Notes: generated by a model not told the origin, from the sequence alone. DNA of 42,966 bases from Gemmatimonadota bacterium (GCA_040882465.1 JBBEBG010000004.1:1-42966), one strand, 5' to 3'; positions 7,979 to 16,661 are shown, counted from the first letter of the stretch. Translations and numbers: made by a program.

Positions 7979-8722
7979 CTACCTCGACCCGGGCCTCCGC
8001 TCGGATTCCTCCAGGACGGCGCGCGCCGCCGCGAGGCGCTCCGGCGTTCCGACCTCCATCCAGAGGGCGTCTCCGATCGAGGCGGGACGGATGGCGGACC
8101 CCATCCTCGCGAGCCGGAAGTACGGATCGAGGATCGAAAAGACCCCCTCCTCCGTGATCAGATCGAGAAGCGCGGGCGACGCGACGTGGATGCCGGTGAA
8201 TGGCCAACGCTGGACTTCCCCCCTTGGCTCACGAATTCCCGCGCCCCTTCCGGTGGTTTCGTTCACCCATCCGTAAAGTCCGTCGTCGTCGAAGAGGAGC
8301 TTTCGTGGACTCGGCCGGCCGCTCACCGCGAGGGTGACGAGCGCACCGGACTCGTAGTGAGCCGCGAGAAGGGCTCGGTAGTCAGGGTCTGCGATCACGT
8401 CCACGTTTTGAATGAAAAAAGGTTCTTCGCGCCGGAAGAGATGGCGCGCGTGGACGAGGGCCCCGCCGGTTTCGAGCGGGCGCTCCCTCTCGAAAGAAAC
8501 CAGAACCTCGACCCCGAGGTCGTGGGAGGCCACGAAACGCTCGATCTGGTCGGCGTGATGGTGCGCGTTCACGATGACGCGATCCACCCCCGCGGCGGCC
8601 AGGCGCCGCGCTGCGTGTTCGAGCATCGTGCGCCCCGCGACCTCGAGAAGGGCCTTGGGCGTCTCCTTTCCGATCTCCCCGAGCCGCGTCCCCAGTCCCG
8701 CTGCGAGGATCAGGGCTTCCAC
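7979..8722 (-). CDS. MurU-like sugar-1-phosphate nucleotidyltransferase
   Basis: A 247-residue nucleotidyltransferase with the signature LAAGLGTRLGEIGKETPKALLEV at the N-terminus, followed by NVDVIADPDY (metal-binding Asp) and WPFTGIHVASPALLDLI. The length fits MurU (MurNAc-1-phosphate uridylyltransferase) and mannose-1-phosphate guanylyltransferase-like proteins. The start is a GTG at 8722 and overlaps the upstream kinase-RapZ gene by 13 bp, so the two are almost certainly co-translated. In Pseudomonas, AmgK and MurU together convert MurNAc to UDP-MurNAc during cell-wall recycling; this pair of genes suggests the same role. The substrate is inferred from context. Confidence 0.85.
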   Translation of the reverse strand: MEALILAAGLGTRLGEIGKETPKALLEVAGRTMLEHAARRLAAAGVDRVIVNAHHHADQIERFVASHDLGVEVLVSFERERPLETGGALVHARHLFRREEPFFIQNVDVIADPDYRALLAAHYESGALVTLAVSGRPSPRKLLFDDDGLYGWVNETTGRGAGIREPRGEVQRWPFTGIHVASPALLDLITEEGVFSILDPYFRLARMGSAIRPASIGDALWMEVGTPERLAAARAVLEESERRPGSR

Positions 8723-10161
8723 GGCTTCTCCGGCCAGCGGTCCGCTTCACGGTGCGCGACCTTCGCCGCCACGTCCGGGAAGCGCTCGCGCAGGTGGCGC
8801 GCCAGTCGCTCGGCGAAATACACGGAGCGGTGTTGTCCTCCCGTGCATCCGAAGGAGACGGCGAGGTCTGTGAAGCCCCGCCCTCGATAGTTCTCCACAT
8901 GAGCTTCGACGAGCGGCACGACCCGGGTCCAGAAGTCCTCCACTTCCGGTGCCCGTTCGAAGAAGGCCGCGACCGACGGGTCCAGCCCGGTGACGCCGGC
9001 GTATTCGGGGCTTCGTCCCGGATTGGGTAGGGCCCGGCAGTCGAAGACGAATCCCCCGCCGTGCGGGCCTTCGTCGCGCCGCACTCCGGCGCGGTAGCTG
9101 AAGCTCGAAATCCGAACGGTGAGGCCGAGCGAATCCGGGGCTACCCCTGCCGGGAGAGGCCACCGCTCGACGATCTGGTGGAAGGCTGCGGTGAGCTCGG
9201 GGAGCGCCACGGGAAGCCCCGCGTCGAGGAGACCCTGGAGGTTTCGGGCCGCGTAAGGGATGCTCTCGAGGAAAAGGGGCTTTCGCTCGTAGAGCCCGCG
9301 CTGCCCGTACGCGCCCATGGCCTGCATGATCCGGATCAGGACGTACCCCCGAAAGTGCGCATCGAAGGGCTCGCGCTCGATTGGAAGGACGTCGCCCAGG
9401 GCCTGAAGGTAGTGATCGAGGAGGTGGCGACGAACCTTGTCGGGAATGGCGGCCTTTCCGTCGTAGAGGAGCGACGCCACGTCGTACTGGAGGGCACCCC
9501 GGCGTCCCCCCTGGTAGTCCACGAACCAGGGTGTCTCATCACGGAGGAGGATGTTGCGGGACTGAAAATCCCGGTAAAGGAAGTGTGCGCGATCCGCCTC
9601 GAGGAGAAACGCGGTCAGGCGGTCGAAGTCCTCCTCGAGCCGCCCTTCATGAAAGGCGACCCCCGAGAGTCGCAGGAACTGGTACTTGAAGTAGTTGAGG
9701 TCCCACCGCATGGCCCTCGCGTCGAACTCCCCCCGGGGGTGGGCCACCGAAAAGTCGATCGACCGCCCGCCTTCGATCTGAAATCGGACGAGCGCCTCCA
9801 GGGCCCGCTCGTAGGTGGGAAGGATCGCGGAGGGAAACAAGACACCCTCCGCACTCCGAGCCACCGACAGCGCACCGAGGAGGGTGAGGTTGCCGAGATC
9901 CTCGAGGAGCCAGGCCCCGGCGGATTCATCCACGGCATAAAGCTCGGGGACGGGAAGTCCGGTCTCGCGAAATGTCCGCGTATAGGAGAAGAAGGCCCGA
10001 TTTTCGTCCGGGTCCGGGCCATAGGCGCCGATGACCGAACCGTGCGGACCGCCGCGGAGCCGGTGGTACTCCCGCCGGGACCCGTCGGCCGCGACGCGCT
10101 CGATGGATTCGGCCGGCGCCCCGAAGGTGCGCTCGAAGAGCCGGGAGATGGATTCACGCAT
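8710..10161 (-). CDS. Fusion of AmgK-like sugar kinase and RapZ C-terminal domain
   Basis: A 483-residue two-domain protein. Residues 1 to about 335 are an aminoglycoside-phosphotransferase-fold kinase like AmgK: WLLEDLGNLTLLGAL in the hinge region, the catalytic loop FLYRDFQSRNILL (D198) and the metal-binding VDYQGGRRGALQYDVASLL (D215). Residues about 346-470 match the C-terminal domain of RapZ: FVFDCRALPNPGR, TGLDPSV, and the binding motif GCTGGQHRS (438-446) followed by VAHRE. RapZ's own N-terminal P-loop ATPase domain is absent. In enterobacteria the RapZ C-terminal domain senses glucosamine-6-phosphate and binds sRNA. The adjacent MurU-like gene suggests an amino-sugar salvage kinase with a built-in sugar-phosphate sensor; this is inference. 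Confidence 0.88.
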   Translation of the reverse strand: MRESISRLFERTFGAPAESIERVAADGSRREYHRLRGGPHGSVIGAYGPDPDENRAFFSYTRTFRETGLPVPELYAVDESAGAWLLEDLGNLTLLGALSVARSAEGVLFPSAILPTYERALEALVRFQIEGGRSIDFSVAHPRGEFDARAMRWDLNYFKYQFLRLSGVAFHEGRLEEDFDRLTAFLLEADRAHFLYRDFQSRNILLRDETPWFVDYQGGRRGALQYDVASLLYDGKAAIPDKVRRHLLDHYLQALGDVLPIEREPFDAHFRGYVLIRIMQAMGAYGQRGLYERKPLFLESIPYAARNLQGLLDAGLPVALPELTAAFHQIVERWPLPAGVAPDSLGLTVRISSFSYRAGVRRDEGPHGGGFVFDCRALPNPGRSPEYAGVTGLDPSVAAFFERAPEVEDFWTRVVPLVEAHVENYRGRGFTDLAVSFGCTGGQHRSVYFAERLARHLRERFPDVAAKVAHREADRWPEKPWKP

Positions 10162-10201
10162 CTCTCAAGATACCACCGAGATCCCGCGAAGGAGGCGACC
10201 C

Positions 10202-10714
10202 CTACATCCAGGGCTCGTCCCCCGACGGCCCGTAGATGGAGGGCACTTTCCCCTCCGCCATGCGGAGATAAATCGAGAACTGGCCGCGGTGGTGGATCTG
10301 ATCGTGCAGGAGAAACCAACAGAAGTCGATGCGCGTCCAGTCGTCCATCTTCCCCGGGCCGCTGAAGAACTTGACGGTCTCCGTCATCTTTTCGTCGGGG
10401 ATGGACTTCACGAGCTCCGCGAACTCGGTGTGAGCCTTTTCCAGCGCACCCAGGATCATATCCCAGGATTCGGGGGCCTCGGGCATCTCGCCGGAGGGCG
10501 GTCCGCTTGCGAAGGCGTCACTCATCACCATAGTGCCGAGCCCGCGCTCAAGCACGAAGACCCAGGCGAGCTCGCGGGCCGACTTGCACTTCGGATGGGG
10601 ACGCAGATCGAGCTTGTTCGTGGGGTACGCGTGAAGCACCCGCATCGTCGTGGCGTGCTCACGCTCGTAGACGTCCAGGAACTGTTCCTTCGAAGTCGGT
10701 ATTCGCTTGGTCAT
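10202..10714 (-). CDS. DinB/YfiT-like metal-binding four-helix protein
   Basis: A 170-residue protein of the DinB superfamily, small four-helix bundles with a metal bound by three histidines. Conserved features are an N-terminal ERE-HATT helix, ARELAWVFVLERGLG in the middle and LLHDQIHHRGQFSIYLRMAEGKVPSIYGPSGDEPW at the end. The HDQIHHRGQ block and the first histidine supply the likely metal ligands. Some family members are thiol-dependent transferases, but no substrate can be read here. GAGGG lies upstream of the ATG at 10714. It is followed on the same strand by the kinase-RapZ gene after about 40 bp. Confidence 0.88.
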   Translation of the reverse strand: MTKRIPTSKEQFLDVYEREHATTMRVLHAYPTNKLDLRPHPKCKSARELAWVFVLERGLGTMVMSDAFASGPPSGEMPEAPESWDMILGALEKAHTEFAELVKSIPDEKMTETVKFFSGPGKMDDWTRIDFCWFLLHDQIHHRGQFSIYLRMAEGKVPSIYGPSGDEPWM

Positions 10715-10969
10715 GACAACCCTCGCTCTCAGGGGATCGGCGGACGAATGGCGACCGGGCCAATGTTGGGAAGATCTGCGGGGGATGCCAGTGGATCTCG
10801 ATTTCTGAGGCGTCCCGGTCGTGAAACGAGGGAATCGTAGACCCTGTCTCACCCTGTCCTCGATGCCCAGCGACTCACTACATTGGGAATCCCCTCGGAG
10901 TTTCCGTTGGGGCACTTCGCACACACCATCCCGCGGCTCCGCACGGAAGCCCGCGGAGGAGGAATGACG

Positions 10970-11635
10970 ATGGCTGGACCTCTCGCGATCGGGAGTGAAG
11001 CTCCCGATTTCACCGCTGAAACCACCGAGGGCCCGATTCGCTTTCACGATTGGCTCGGCGGCTCCTGGGGTGTCCTCTTCTCCCACCCGAAGGATTTCAC
11101 CCCGGTATGCACGACGGAGCTTGGCACCATGGCCCGCATCAAGCCCGAGTTCGACCGGCGTGGTGTGAAAATCATGGGGCTGAGCGTAGACCCGGTGGAG
11201 AGCCACAAGGGCTGGTCGAAGGACATCGAGGAGACGCAGGGGACGGCGCCGAACTACCCGATGATCGCGGATACGGACCTGAAGGTCTCGAAGTTGTACG
11301 GGATGCTTCCCTCGGAAGCAGGGGATAGTTGCGACGGACGGACCGCCGTGGACAACCAGACCGTCCGAAACGTCTACGTCATCGGGCCCGACAAGAAGAT
11401 CAAGCTCCTCATCTCTTACCCGATGAGCACGGGGAGGAACTTCGACGAGGTGCTTCGCGTCATCGATTCGATGCAGCTCACCGCGAACCACAAGGTCGCG
11501 ACCCCCGCGAATTGGAACAACGGCGACGAGGTGATCATTCTCCCCTCAGTGCAGGAAGCCGAGGCCAAGGAGCGCTTTCCCAACGGGTGGCGCGCCCCGA
11601 AGCCGTACCTCCGCTACGTCGAGCAACCGCGGTAG
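10970..11635 (+). CDS. 1-Cys peroxiredoxin (Prx6-type)
   Basis: A 221-residue thiol peroxidase that reduces hydrogen peroxide and alkyl peroxides. The peroxidatic cysteine is in HPKDFTPVCTTELG (C47), and the extended C-terminal region with NWNNGDEVIILPSV and FPNGWRAPKPYLRYV is typical of the Prx6 subfamily. No standard resolving cysteine is evident, though one more Cys occurs in AGDSCDG. Two ATGs are close together; I chose 10970 because AGGAGG (10957-10962) sits 7 nt before it, whereas the ATG at 10964 would almost touch the ribosome site. The 250 bp upstream is gene-free. Confidence 0.95.
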   Translation: MAGPLAIGSEAPDFTAETTEGPIRFHDWLGGSWGVLFSHPKDFTPVCTTELGTMARIKPEFDRRGVKIMGLSVDPVESHKGWSKDIEETQGTAPNYPMIADTDLKVSKLYGMLPSEAGDSCDGRTAVDNQTVRNVYVIGPDKKIKLLISYPMSTGRNFDEVLRVIDSMQLTANHKVATPANWNNGDEVIILPSVQEAEAKERFPNGWRAPKPYLRYVEQPR

Positions 11636-11644
11636 TTCTATTTC

Positions 11645-11660
11645 TCCCCCTGATGGGGGA
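11645..11660 (+). terminator. Short hairpin after the peroxiredoxin gene
   Basis: TCCCCC and GGGGGA form a perfect 6-bp stem with a TGAT loop, 9 nt after the peroxiredoxin stop. No T-run follows, so a classic intrinsic terminator is not proved. The much larger element B comes next. Confidence 0.3.
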
Positions 11661-11670
11661 AAGTGAAAAG

Positions 11671-11806
11671 TAGGGCGAAGGGTTCGGGGGGGAGGCGAGC
11701 TCGGACGACCGTCCAGGAGCGGGGGAAAGAGGAGGATTGCGCCGATCCCCCGCACCGCGGATGGCAGGGAGTCCGAGCTCGCCTTTCCTCCGAACCCTTC
11801 GCCCTA
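11671..11806 (+). ncRNA. Hairpin element B, second copy of the element A family
   Basis: Arms 11671-11706 and 11771-11806 pair over all 36 positions as plus-strand RNA, with three G-U wobbles. The 64-nt core (11707-11770) begins GACCGTCCAGGAGCGGGGGAA and ends ATGGCAGGGA, nearly identical to element A at both ends. The arms differ in sequence from those of A but keep the pairing. The element fills the gap between the convergent peroxiredoxin and acs genes, and its right arm includes the acs stop codon (11804-11806). It could end transcription from both sides. Confidence 0.6.
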
Positions 11807-13762
11807 TCCTTCCCCCTCCTCGTACTTCTCCTTCAGCTGCCGCACCACCTCCGGATCCGCGAGCGTCGTCGTATCCCCGAGCGCTTTCCCTTCAGCGATG
11901 TCCCGGAGTAGCCGCCGCATGATCTTCCCGGAGCGTGTCTTCGGAAGATCCGCCGTGAAAAGCACGTCATCCGGCCGCGCGATCGCCCCGATCTTCGTCG
12001 CGACGTGGGCGCGGAGCTCCTTGACGAGCTCCTCCGAAGGAGAGCGCCCGTCCTTGAGCGTCACGAAGGCCGCGATCGCCTGACCTTTCAGGTCGTGCGC
12101 CTTCCCGACCACGGCCGCCTCCGCAACCGCCGGGTGATCCACCAGCGCGCTCTCCACCTCCATCGTTCCGATGCGGTGCCCCGCGACGTTCAGGACATCG
12201 TCCACCCGCCCGAGGACCCAGAAAAACCCGTCCTCTTCGCGCTTCGCGCCGTCACCAGGGAAATAGATGCCGTCCCACTTGGACCAATAGGTGTCCCGGT
12301 ATCGCTGGTCGTCCCCGTAGATCGTCCGGAGCATCGCGGGCCAGGGACGCGTGATCGCGAGGTAACCGGCGTTCACCTCCTGCCCGGCCTCGTTCAGGAT
12401 CGAGGCTTCGATACCCGGGAAGGGGAGCGTGGCGCTCCCCGGCCTGGTCTCGGTTACCCCCGGAAGGGGGGTAATCATGATCGCCCCCGTCTCCGTCTGC
12501 CACCACGTGTCCACGATCGGGCACCGCTCCGCCCCGATGAACTTGTGGTACCAGATCCAGGCTTCCGGATTGATCGGCTCACCCACGGTGCCGAGAAGGC
12601 GGAGCTGCGAGAGGTCGGACCTCTGGGGCCAATCCTCGCCCCATTTCATGAAGGCACGGATGGCGGTCGGCGCCGTGTAGAAGACCGTCACCCCGAACTT
12701 CTCGCAGAGACGCCAGAAACGCCCCCGATCGGGGAAGTCGGGCGCGCCTTCGTACATGAGGACGGTCGCGCCATTCGAGAGGGGTCCGTACACGATGTAG
12801 GAGTGCCCGGTGACCCAACCGACGTCCGCGGTACACCAGTAGACGTCGTCCTCCTTGAGGTCGAAGACCCACTTCGTGGTCGCGTAGACCTGCGTCAGGT
12901 AGCCCCCGGTGGTATGCACGACCCCCTTCGGTTTCCCCGTCGTCCCGGAGGTATAGAGGATGAAGAGGAGATCCTCCGAGTCCATCGGCTCGGGGTCACA
13001 CCCCCGTTCCACCTCTGCCAGGAGGTCGTGATACCAGAGATCCCGGCCCGGCTTCATCACAGTCTGCGTCGTGCGGGAGATGTCCCACCCGCGCGCGACG
13101 ACAACCACGTGTTCGATCGAAGGACAGCTCTCGAGCGCCTGGTCGGCATTTCGTTTGAGCGCGACGACGCTCCCTCGCCGGTACCCGCCGTCGGCGGTGA
13201 TCAGGAGCTTCGCCGTGGCGTCGTTGATCCGGTCCGAGAGCGACTCGGGGGAAAACCCGCCGAAGACCACCGAGTGAGGGGCCCCTATCCGCGCGCAGGC
13301 GAGCATCGCGATCGCCGCCTCCGGGATCATCGGCAGGTAGATCGCGACGCGGTCCCCTTTTTGGACGCCGAGGTCCTTCAGCGCCTGCGCGAAGCGCGAC
13401 ACTTCCCGGTGCAGGTCCCAATACGTGTAGGTGCGGACGTCCCCCGGCTCCCCCTCCCAGACGAGGGCGGCTTTGTTGCGACGCGCGCCCACGAGGTGAC
13501 GGTCGAGGCAGTTGTAGGAGACGTTGAGCTGTCCGCCCTCGAACCAGCGGGCGTGAGGCGGATTCCACTCGAGGACCATATCCCACTTCCGGAACCAGTC
13601 GAGCTCTTCGGCCCACGACGCCCAATACGCCTCTGGGTCGGCCTCGGCCCTCTCCCTGACGCCGTCGTCGGAGACGTGAGCCCCCTCCCTGAAGTCGTCC
13701 GGGGGTGCAAAGCGGCGGTCTTCGCGAAGGAGGTCGTCCAGCGTGCTGGCCGCGCGGGTCAT
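11804..13762 (-). CDS. acs: Acetyl-CoA synthetase
   Basis: A 652-residue AMP-forming acetate-CoA ligase that activates acetate to acetyl-adenylate and then acetyl-CoA. The signature motifs are intact: the P-loop [30 protein letters not shown], the acetyl pocket [13 protein letters not shown], the DGYFWVLGR-like hinge region ([20 protein letters not shown]) and the A10 lysine in TRSGKIMRR (K613), which is the residue regulated by acetylation in other bacteria. The ATG at 13762 has AGGAG at optimal spacing. A longer frame extends upstream but lacks homology to the family. The 3' end lies inside hairpin element B. Confidence 0.98.
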   Translation of the reverse strand: MTRAASTLDDLLREDRRFAPPDDFREGAHVSDDGVRERAEADPEAYWASWAEELDWFRKWDMVLEWNPPHARWFEGGQLNVSYNCLDRHLVGARRNKAALVWEGEPGDVRTYTYWDLHREVSRFAQALKDLGVQKGDRVAIYLPMIPEAAIAMLACARIGAPHSVVFGGFSPESLSDRINDATAKLLITADGGYRRGSVVALKRNADQALESCPSIEHVVVVARGWDISRTTQTVMKPGRDLWYHDLLAEVERGCDPEPMDSEDLLFILYTSGTTGKPKGVVHTTGGYLTQVYATTKWVFDLKEDDVYWCTADVGWVTGHSYIVYGPLSNGATVLMYEGAPDFPDRGRFWRLCEKFGVTVFYTAPTAIRAFMKWGEDWPQRSDLSQLRLLGTVGEPINPEAWIWYHKFIGAERCPIVDTWWQTETGAIMITPLPGVTETRPGSATLPFPGIEASILNEAGQEVNAGYLAITRPWPAMLRTIYGDDQRYRDTYWSKWDGIYFPGDGAKREEDGFFWVLGRVDDVLNVAGHRIGTMEVESALVDHPAVAEAAVVGKAHDLKGQAIAAFVTLKDGRSPSEELVKELRAHVATKIGAIARPDDVLFTADLPKTRSGKIMRRLLRDIAEGKALGDTTTLADPEVVRQLKEKYEEGEG

Positions 13763-13900
13763 CCGAAGCTCCTGTCGGGCGGTTTGGTGCGGGGGTGCCG
13801 AGGGGGGGAGAGAGTAGGCAACCGAACCGCACGGGGGCAAGTCCGATCGGGTTCCGAGGGGCGGCTTGGCGGGCGGGTGGCCTCCTCCTTCAGGTGCGAT

Positions 13901-14470
13901 TCAATCCACGACGGGTGGAAGGAGCTCCGCGAACTCAGGACGCTCCAGAAGCGATTCGAACGCTCCGACCGTGTACGCTGCGAGCGAAGAGACGGCGTCC
14001 GCGCCCGCTTCGACCGCGGCCGGCGGGATGATCAGCTTGATCCTCACTTCCACCCCCGCCTCTTCCAGGGGAGCGCCCCGCCGTTCGTGCGTCAGGCGAA
14101 GGGCGACGGGGGTGCGGTACGAGGCGGCGAGCGTCTCACCCGACGCCCGCACGAGTCGCTCGAGGACTGCGGCGGCGGACCCGACCCTTCCCAATGAGGG
14201 GCCGTCCAGCACGATCGAGAGGTTTCCCCTGAGCCCCTGGGAAGTCTCGTCGAGGAAGGCTTCAACGCCGACGCTTTCGGGAAGATCGTCGCGATGGAAG
14301 AAGAGGTAGGCGCTGCGAGTGGACTCTCCCGCCCAGGCCCCTGAGAATTCGTGGCTCGTCGTCTTCTGAAGGCCCGACAACGTCCACCCGGCCTGCTCCA
14401 CCCCTTCCCTCACGGCGTCGAGAAGGGGCTCGAGGCTCAGGAGCGACGCACTCCCCTGGGGTGCGCTCAC
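13901..14470 (-). CDS. Hypothetical protein, unknown family
   Basis: A protein of about 189 residues with no recognised domain. It is rich in Ala, Leu, Glu and Val and looks soluble, alternating amphipathic helices with strand-like VEVRIKLIIPP. No signal peptide is seen. Three starts are possible: GTG at 14506, ATG at 14494 and GTG at 14470. I chose 14470 because GGAG lies 7 nt before it; the other two have no ribosome site. The gene is divergent from the PerR-like gene and shares the roughly 165-bp region between them. It follows no operon on its own strand; acs begins 139 bp beyond its end. Confidence 0.6.
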   Translation of the reverse strand: MSAPQGSASLLSLEPLLDAVREGVEQAGWTLSGLQKTTSHEFSGAWAGESTRSAYLFFHRDDLPESVGVEAFLDETSQGLRGNLSIVLDGPSLGRVGSAAAVLERLVRASGETLAASYRTPVALRLTHERRGAPLEEAGVEVRIKLIIPPAAVEAGADAVSSLAAYTVGAFESLLERPEFAELLPPVVD

Positions 14471-14529
14471 AACCCGGCTCCGTCGGGGCGGCATGGCCGT
14501 TGCCACGAAAGGGAAAAACCGTCACGACG

Positions 14530-14535
14530 TTGACA
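14530..14535 (+). promoter_or_regulatory. -35-like TTGACA upstream of the PerR-like gene
   Basis: A perfect TTGACA lies about 100 nt upstream of the regulator start. A good -10 box at 16-18 nt is not evident, so this is only a candidate. No PerR or Fur box can be recognised nearby by eye. Confidence 0.25.
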
Positions 14536-14634
14536 CACTTTTTCGCGATCCCTTAGCTTTTTCAAAGATTCCACATCCTCGGCACGCCAATTTACCGCTG
14601 GGTGCGAACGCTTTTGCCGGGAGCTTTCGCACCT

Positions 14635-15114
14635 ATGGCCAGAGCTATGCAGACACCGAGCCTCACCGCCGACGACATCCTCCGCCACGCCCTCGAGGCG
14701 AACGGTCAACGCTTCACGGACCAGCGCGCGGCCGTGTACCGATTCCTCGTGTCCACCGACAAGCACCCGACCGCGGACGAGGTGTTCCTCGCGGTACGGG
14801 CCGAGATCCCGGTGATCTCTCTCGCGACCGTGTATAAGAGTCTCGAAACGCTCGTGGGATGCGACCTCGCGGTGAAGCTCTCCTTCGGCGACGGATCGGC
14901 CCGCTACGACGGCCGCACCGATCCGCATCACCACGCGCGCTGCCTCCGCTGCTCGCGCATGTTCGACCTTCCCGGACGTCCCCCTTCCCAGGACCTCGCG
15001 GAGTTCGAAGACCGCCCCGAGGGATTCCGGGTAACGGGGTACCGCCTCGAGCTGACCGGGTATTGCAGCGCCTGTTCTCCGAAGCCCTCACGAGAGTCGC
15101 TGGAGCCGGTCTGA
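14635..15114 (+). CDS. Fur family transcriptional regulator, PerR-like
   Basis: A 159-residue metalloregulator. The winged helix covers the first 80 residues (HPTADEVFLAVRAEIPVISLATVYKSLETL). The structural zinc site is complete, with CLRC (103, 106) and CSAC (144, 147). The regulatory metal set appears intact: H44, D92 in SARYDG, the HHH at 98-100 and D111, where PerR has Asp and Fur usually has Glu. A peroxide-sensing role is therefore favoured, consistent with the peroxiredoxin gene 3 kb away. ATG at 14635 has GGGAG 11 nt upstream; ATG at 14647 is an alternative. The FAD oxidase downstream overlaps its end. Confidence 0.9.
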   Translation: MARAMQTPSLTADDILRHALEANGQRFTDQRAAVYRFLVSTDKHPTADEVFLAVRAEIPVISLATVYKSLETLVGCDLAVKLSFGDGSARYDGRTDPHHHARCLRCSRMFDLPGRPPSQDLAEFEDRPEGFRVTGYRLELTGYCSACSPKPSRESLEPV

Positions 15115-16661
15115 ACCATCTCTCGCGGCCACTCACCTTTCCGGCCGCCTTCCAGGGAACCGTCTTTCAGGGAGAGGAGGCCGCGCGCCGGGCCTCCCTG
15201 GTCTCCGGCCCCTTCTCCGCGAGTCCCGCCGCGTACGTCATCCCGTCCGGAGTGGAGGGGCTCGCGACGCTCGTGCGCTGGAGTTGGAGCGAAGGAATTC
15301 CGCTGATCCCGCGCGGCGGCGGAACGGGGATGCCCGGGGGAAATCTCGGGCCCTTCATCGTCGTCGAGATGGACGGCATCGGACGCGCGGCCGCCATGCT
15401 TTCGCCGGAGGAAGGGCGGATTCAGGCGGACGCCGGGGCGATCGCCTCGGATGTGGAGCGCCTTGCTCGCACCCACGGGAGGTTTCTCCCCTTCCTCCCG
15501 TCGTCCGCGCGGTGGTGCCAGATGGGCGGGATCGTCGCGAACAACGGAGCGGGAGCCCGGAGCTTTCGCTACGGCTCCGTGGCCGCGTCGCTCCTTCGGA
15601 TCGAAGGATTCTTCGCCTGGGGGGAGCCCTTCCAGGTCGGTGCCGACCTCCCCGTTCCCGACGAATTCCGGAGGATCGAAGACGGCCTGAGGGAAAACCC
15701 GGGAGCGGCGCTCCCCGGGTGGCCGAAGCTCCGCAAGAACTCTTCCGGATACGCCCTCGACCGCTACCTCGCGGCGGGGGACCCTGCCCAGCTCCTCGCG
15801 GGGAGCGAGGGGACGCTCGCCATCATCACCCGTGTCGAGCTCCGCGCGCTTCCCCTCCCTCCCGCGCGCGGCCTGGCCGTTCTCGCGGCCGGATCCTCCG
15901 AAGAGCTGACCCGGATCGCCCTCGGCGCTGAGGCGCTCGGGACGGTCACCTGCGAGTTCCTCGGACGGCGATTCCTGGAGATGGCCGACGTCGGAAGCGA
16001 TCCCGAGGTCGGCGCTCTGGCGGAGGGAGCTTATGCACTCGTCCTCCTCGAGACCTGTGGGAGTGAAGAGGAGGTAGAAGCGGGACTGGCGGGCGCCCTG
16101 AGACTCGGCGAATCCGCCGGACGGGGAGCGGTTGTGGCGAGGGAGCCGGACACCGTCGCACGCCTCTGGGGCCTCCGGCACGCCGCGGGCCCGATGATCG
16201 CGCGGGAGGCCGGTCGCGGGCGGATCTCCACCCAATTCATCGAGGACAGCGTCGTCCCGCCCGAGCGGCTCGGCGCCTACCTCGACGGGCTCGACGAGAT
16301 CCTGGCGGCGCACCGGTTCGACGCCCTGGTCTTCGGCCACGCGGGAGACGGGAACGTCCACGTGAATCCCCTCGTGGATGTTGGGAGCTCGGACTGGGAA
16401 GCCCGGGTGCGTGGAACGCTCGACGAGGTCGTGGAGCTCGTCGCGTCGCTCGGGGGGACTCTTTCGGGCGAGCATGGGGACGGCCGGCTCCGTGCGCCCT
16501 TCCTGTCCCAGATCTGGGCGCCCCCGCTTGTGGAGGCGTTTCGGCGCGTGAAGGATGCCCTCGACCCACGGGGGATTCTCAACCCGGGAGTCGTGATTCC
16601 TCGCGCGGGACAGGATCCGCTGGAGGGGTTGACGCCGAGGCCGCGCTCTTATCCAATTTGA
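15063..16661 (+). CDS. FAD-linked oxidase (GlcD/D-lactate dehydrogenase type)
   Basis: A protein of about 532 residues that oxidises a 2-hydroxy acid such as glycolate or D-lactate, using FAD. The FAD-binding type 4 domain shows LIPRGGGTGMPGGNLGP, GGIVANNGAG and KNSSGYALDRYL. The C-terminal domain shows VFGHAGDGNVHVNPL, GGTLSGEHGDGRLRAPF and VKDALDPRGILNPGVV, all typical of GlcD and D-lactate dehydrogenases. The start is uncertain. I used the TTG at 15063, which overlaps the regulator by 52 bp; a CTG at 15111 overlaps its stop as CTGA and has GGAG 5 nt upstream. Either way the gene is coupled to the PerR-like gene. Confidence 0.88.
   Translation: MQRLFSEALTRVAGAGLNHLSRPLTFPAAFQGTVFQGEEAARRASLVSGPFSASPAAYVIPSGVEGLATLVRWSWSEGIPLIPRGGGTGMPGGNLGPFIVVEMDGIGRAAAMLSPEEGRIQADAGAIASDVERLARTHGRFLPFLPSSARWCQMGGIVANNGAGARSFRYGSVAASLLRIEGFFAWGEPFQVGADLPVPDEFRRIEDGLRENPGAALPGWPKLRKNSSGYALDRYLAAGDPAQLLAGSEGTLAIITRVELRALPLPPARGLAVLAAGSSEELTRIALGAEALGTVTCEFLGRRFLEMADVGSDPEVGALAEGAYALVLLETCGSEEEVEAGLAGALRLGESAGRGAVVAREPDTVARLWGLRHAAGPMIAREAGRGRISTQFIEDSVVPPERLGAYLDGLDEILAAHRFDALVFGHAGDGNVHVNPLVDVGSSDWEARVRGTLDEVVELVASLGGTLSGEHGDGRLRAPFLSQIWAPPLVEAFRRVKDALDPRGILNPGVVIPRAGQDPLEGLTPRPRSYPI

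Noticed and set aside
12005-14197. 730-codon frame on the plus strand opposite acs
   Set aside because: It is an antisense shadow typical of GC-rich DNA; acs on the minus strand has all its motifs.
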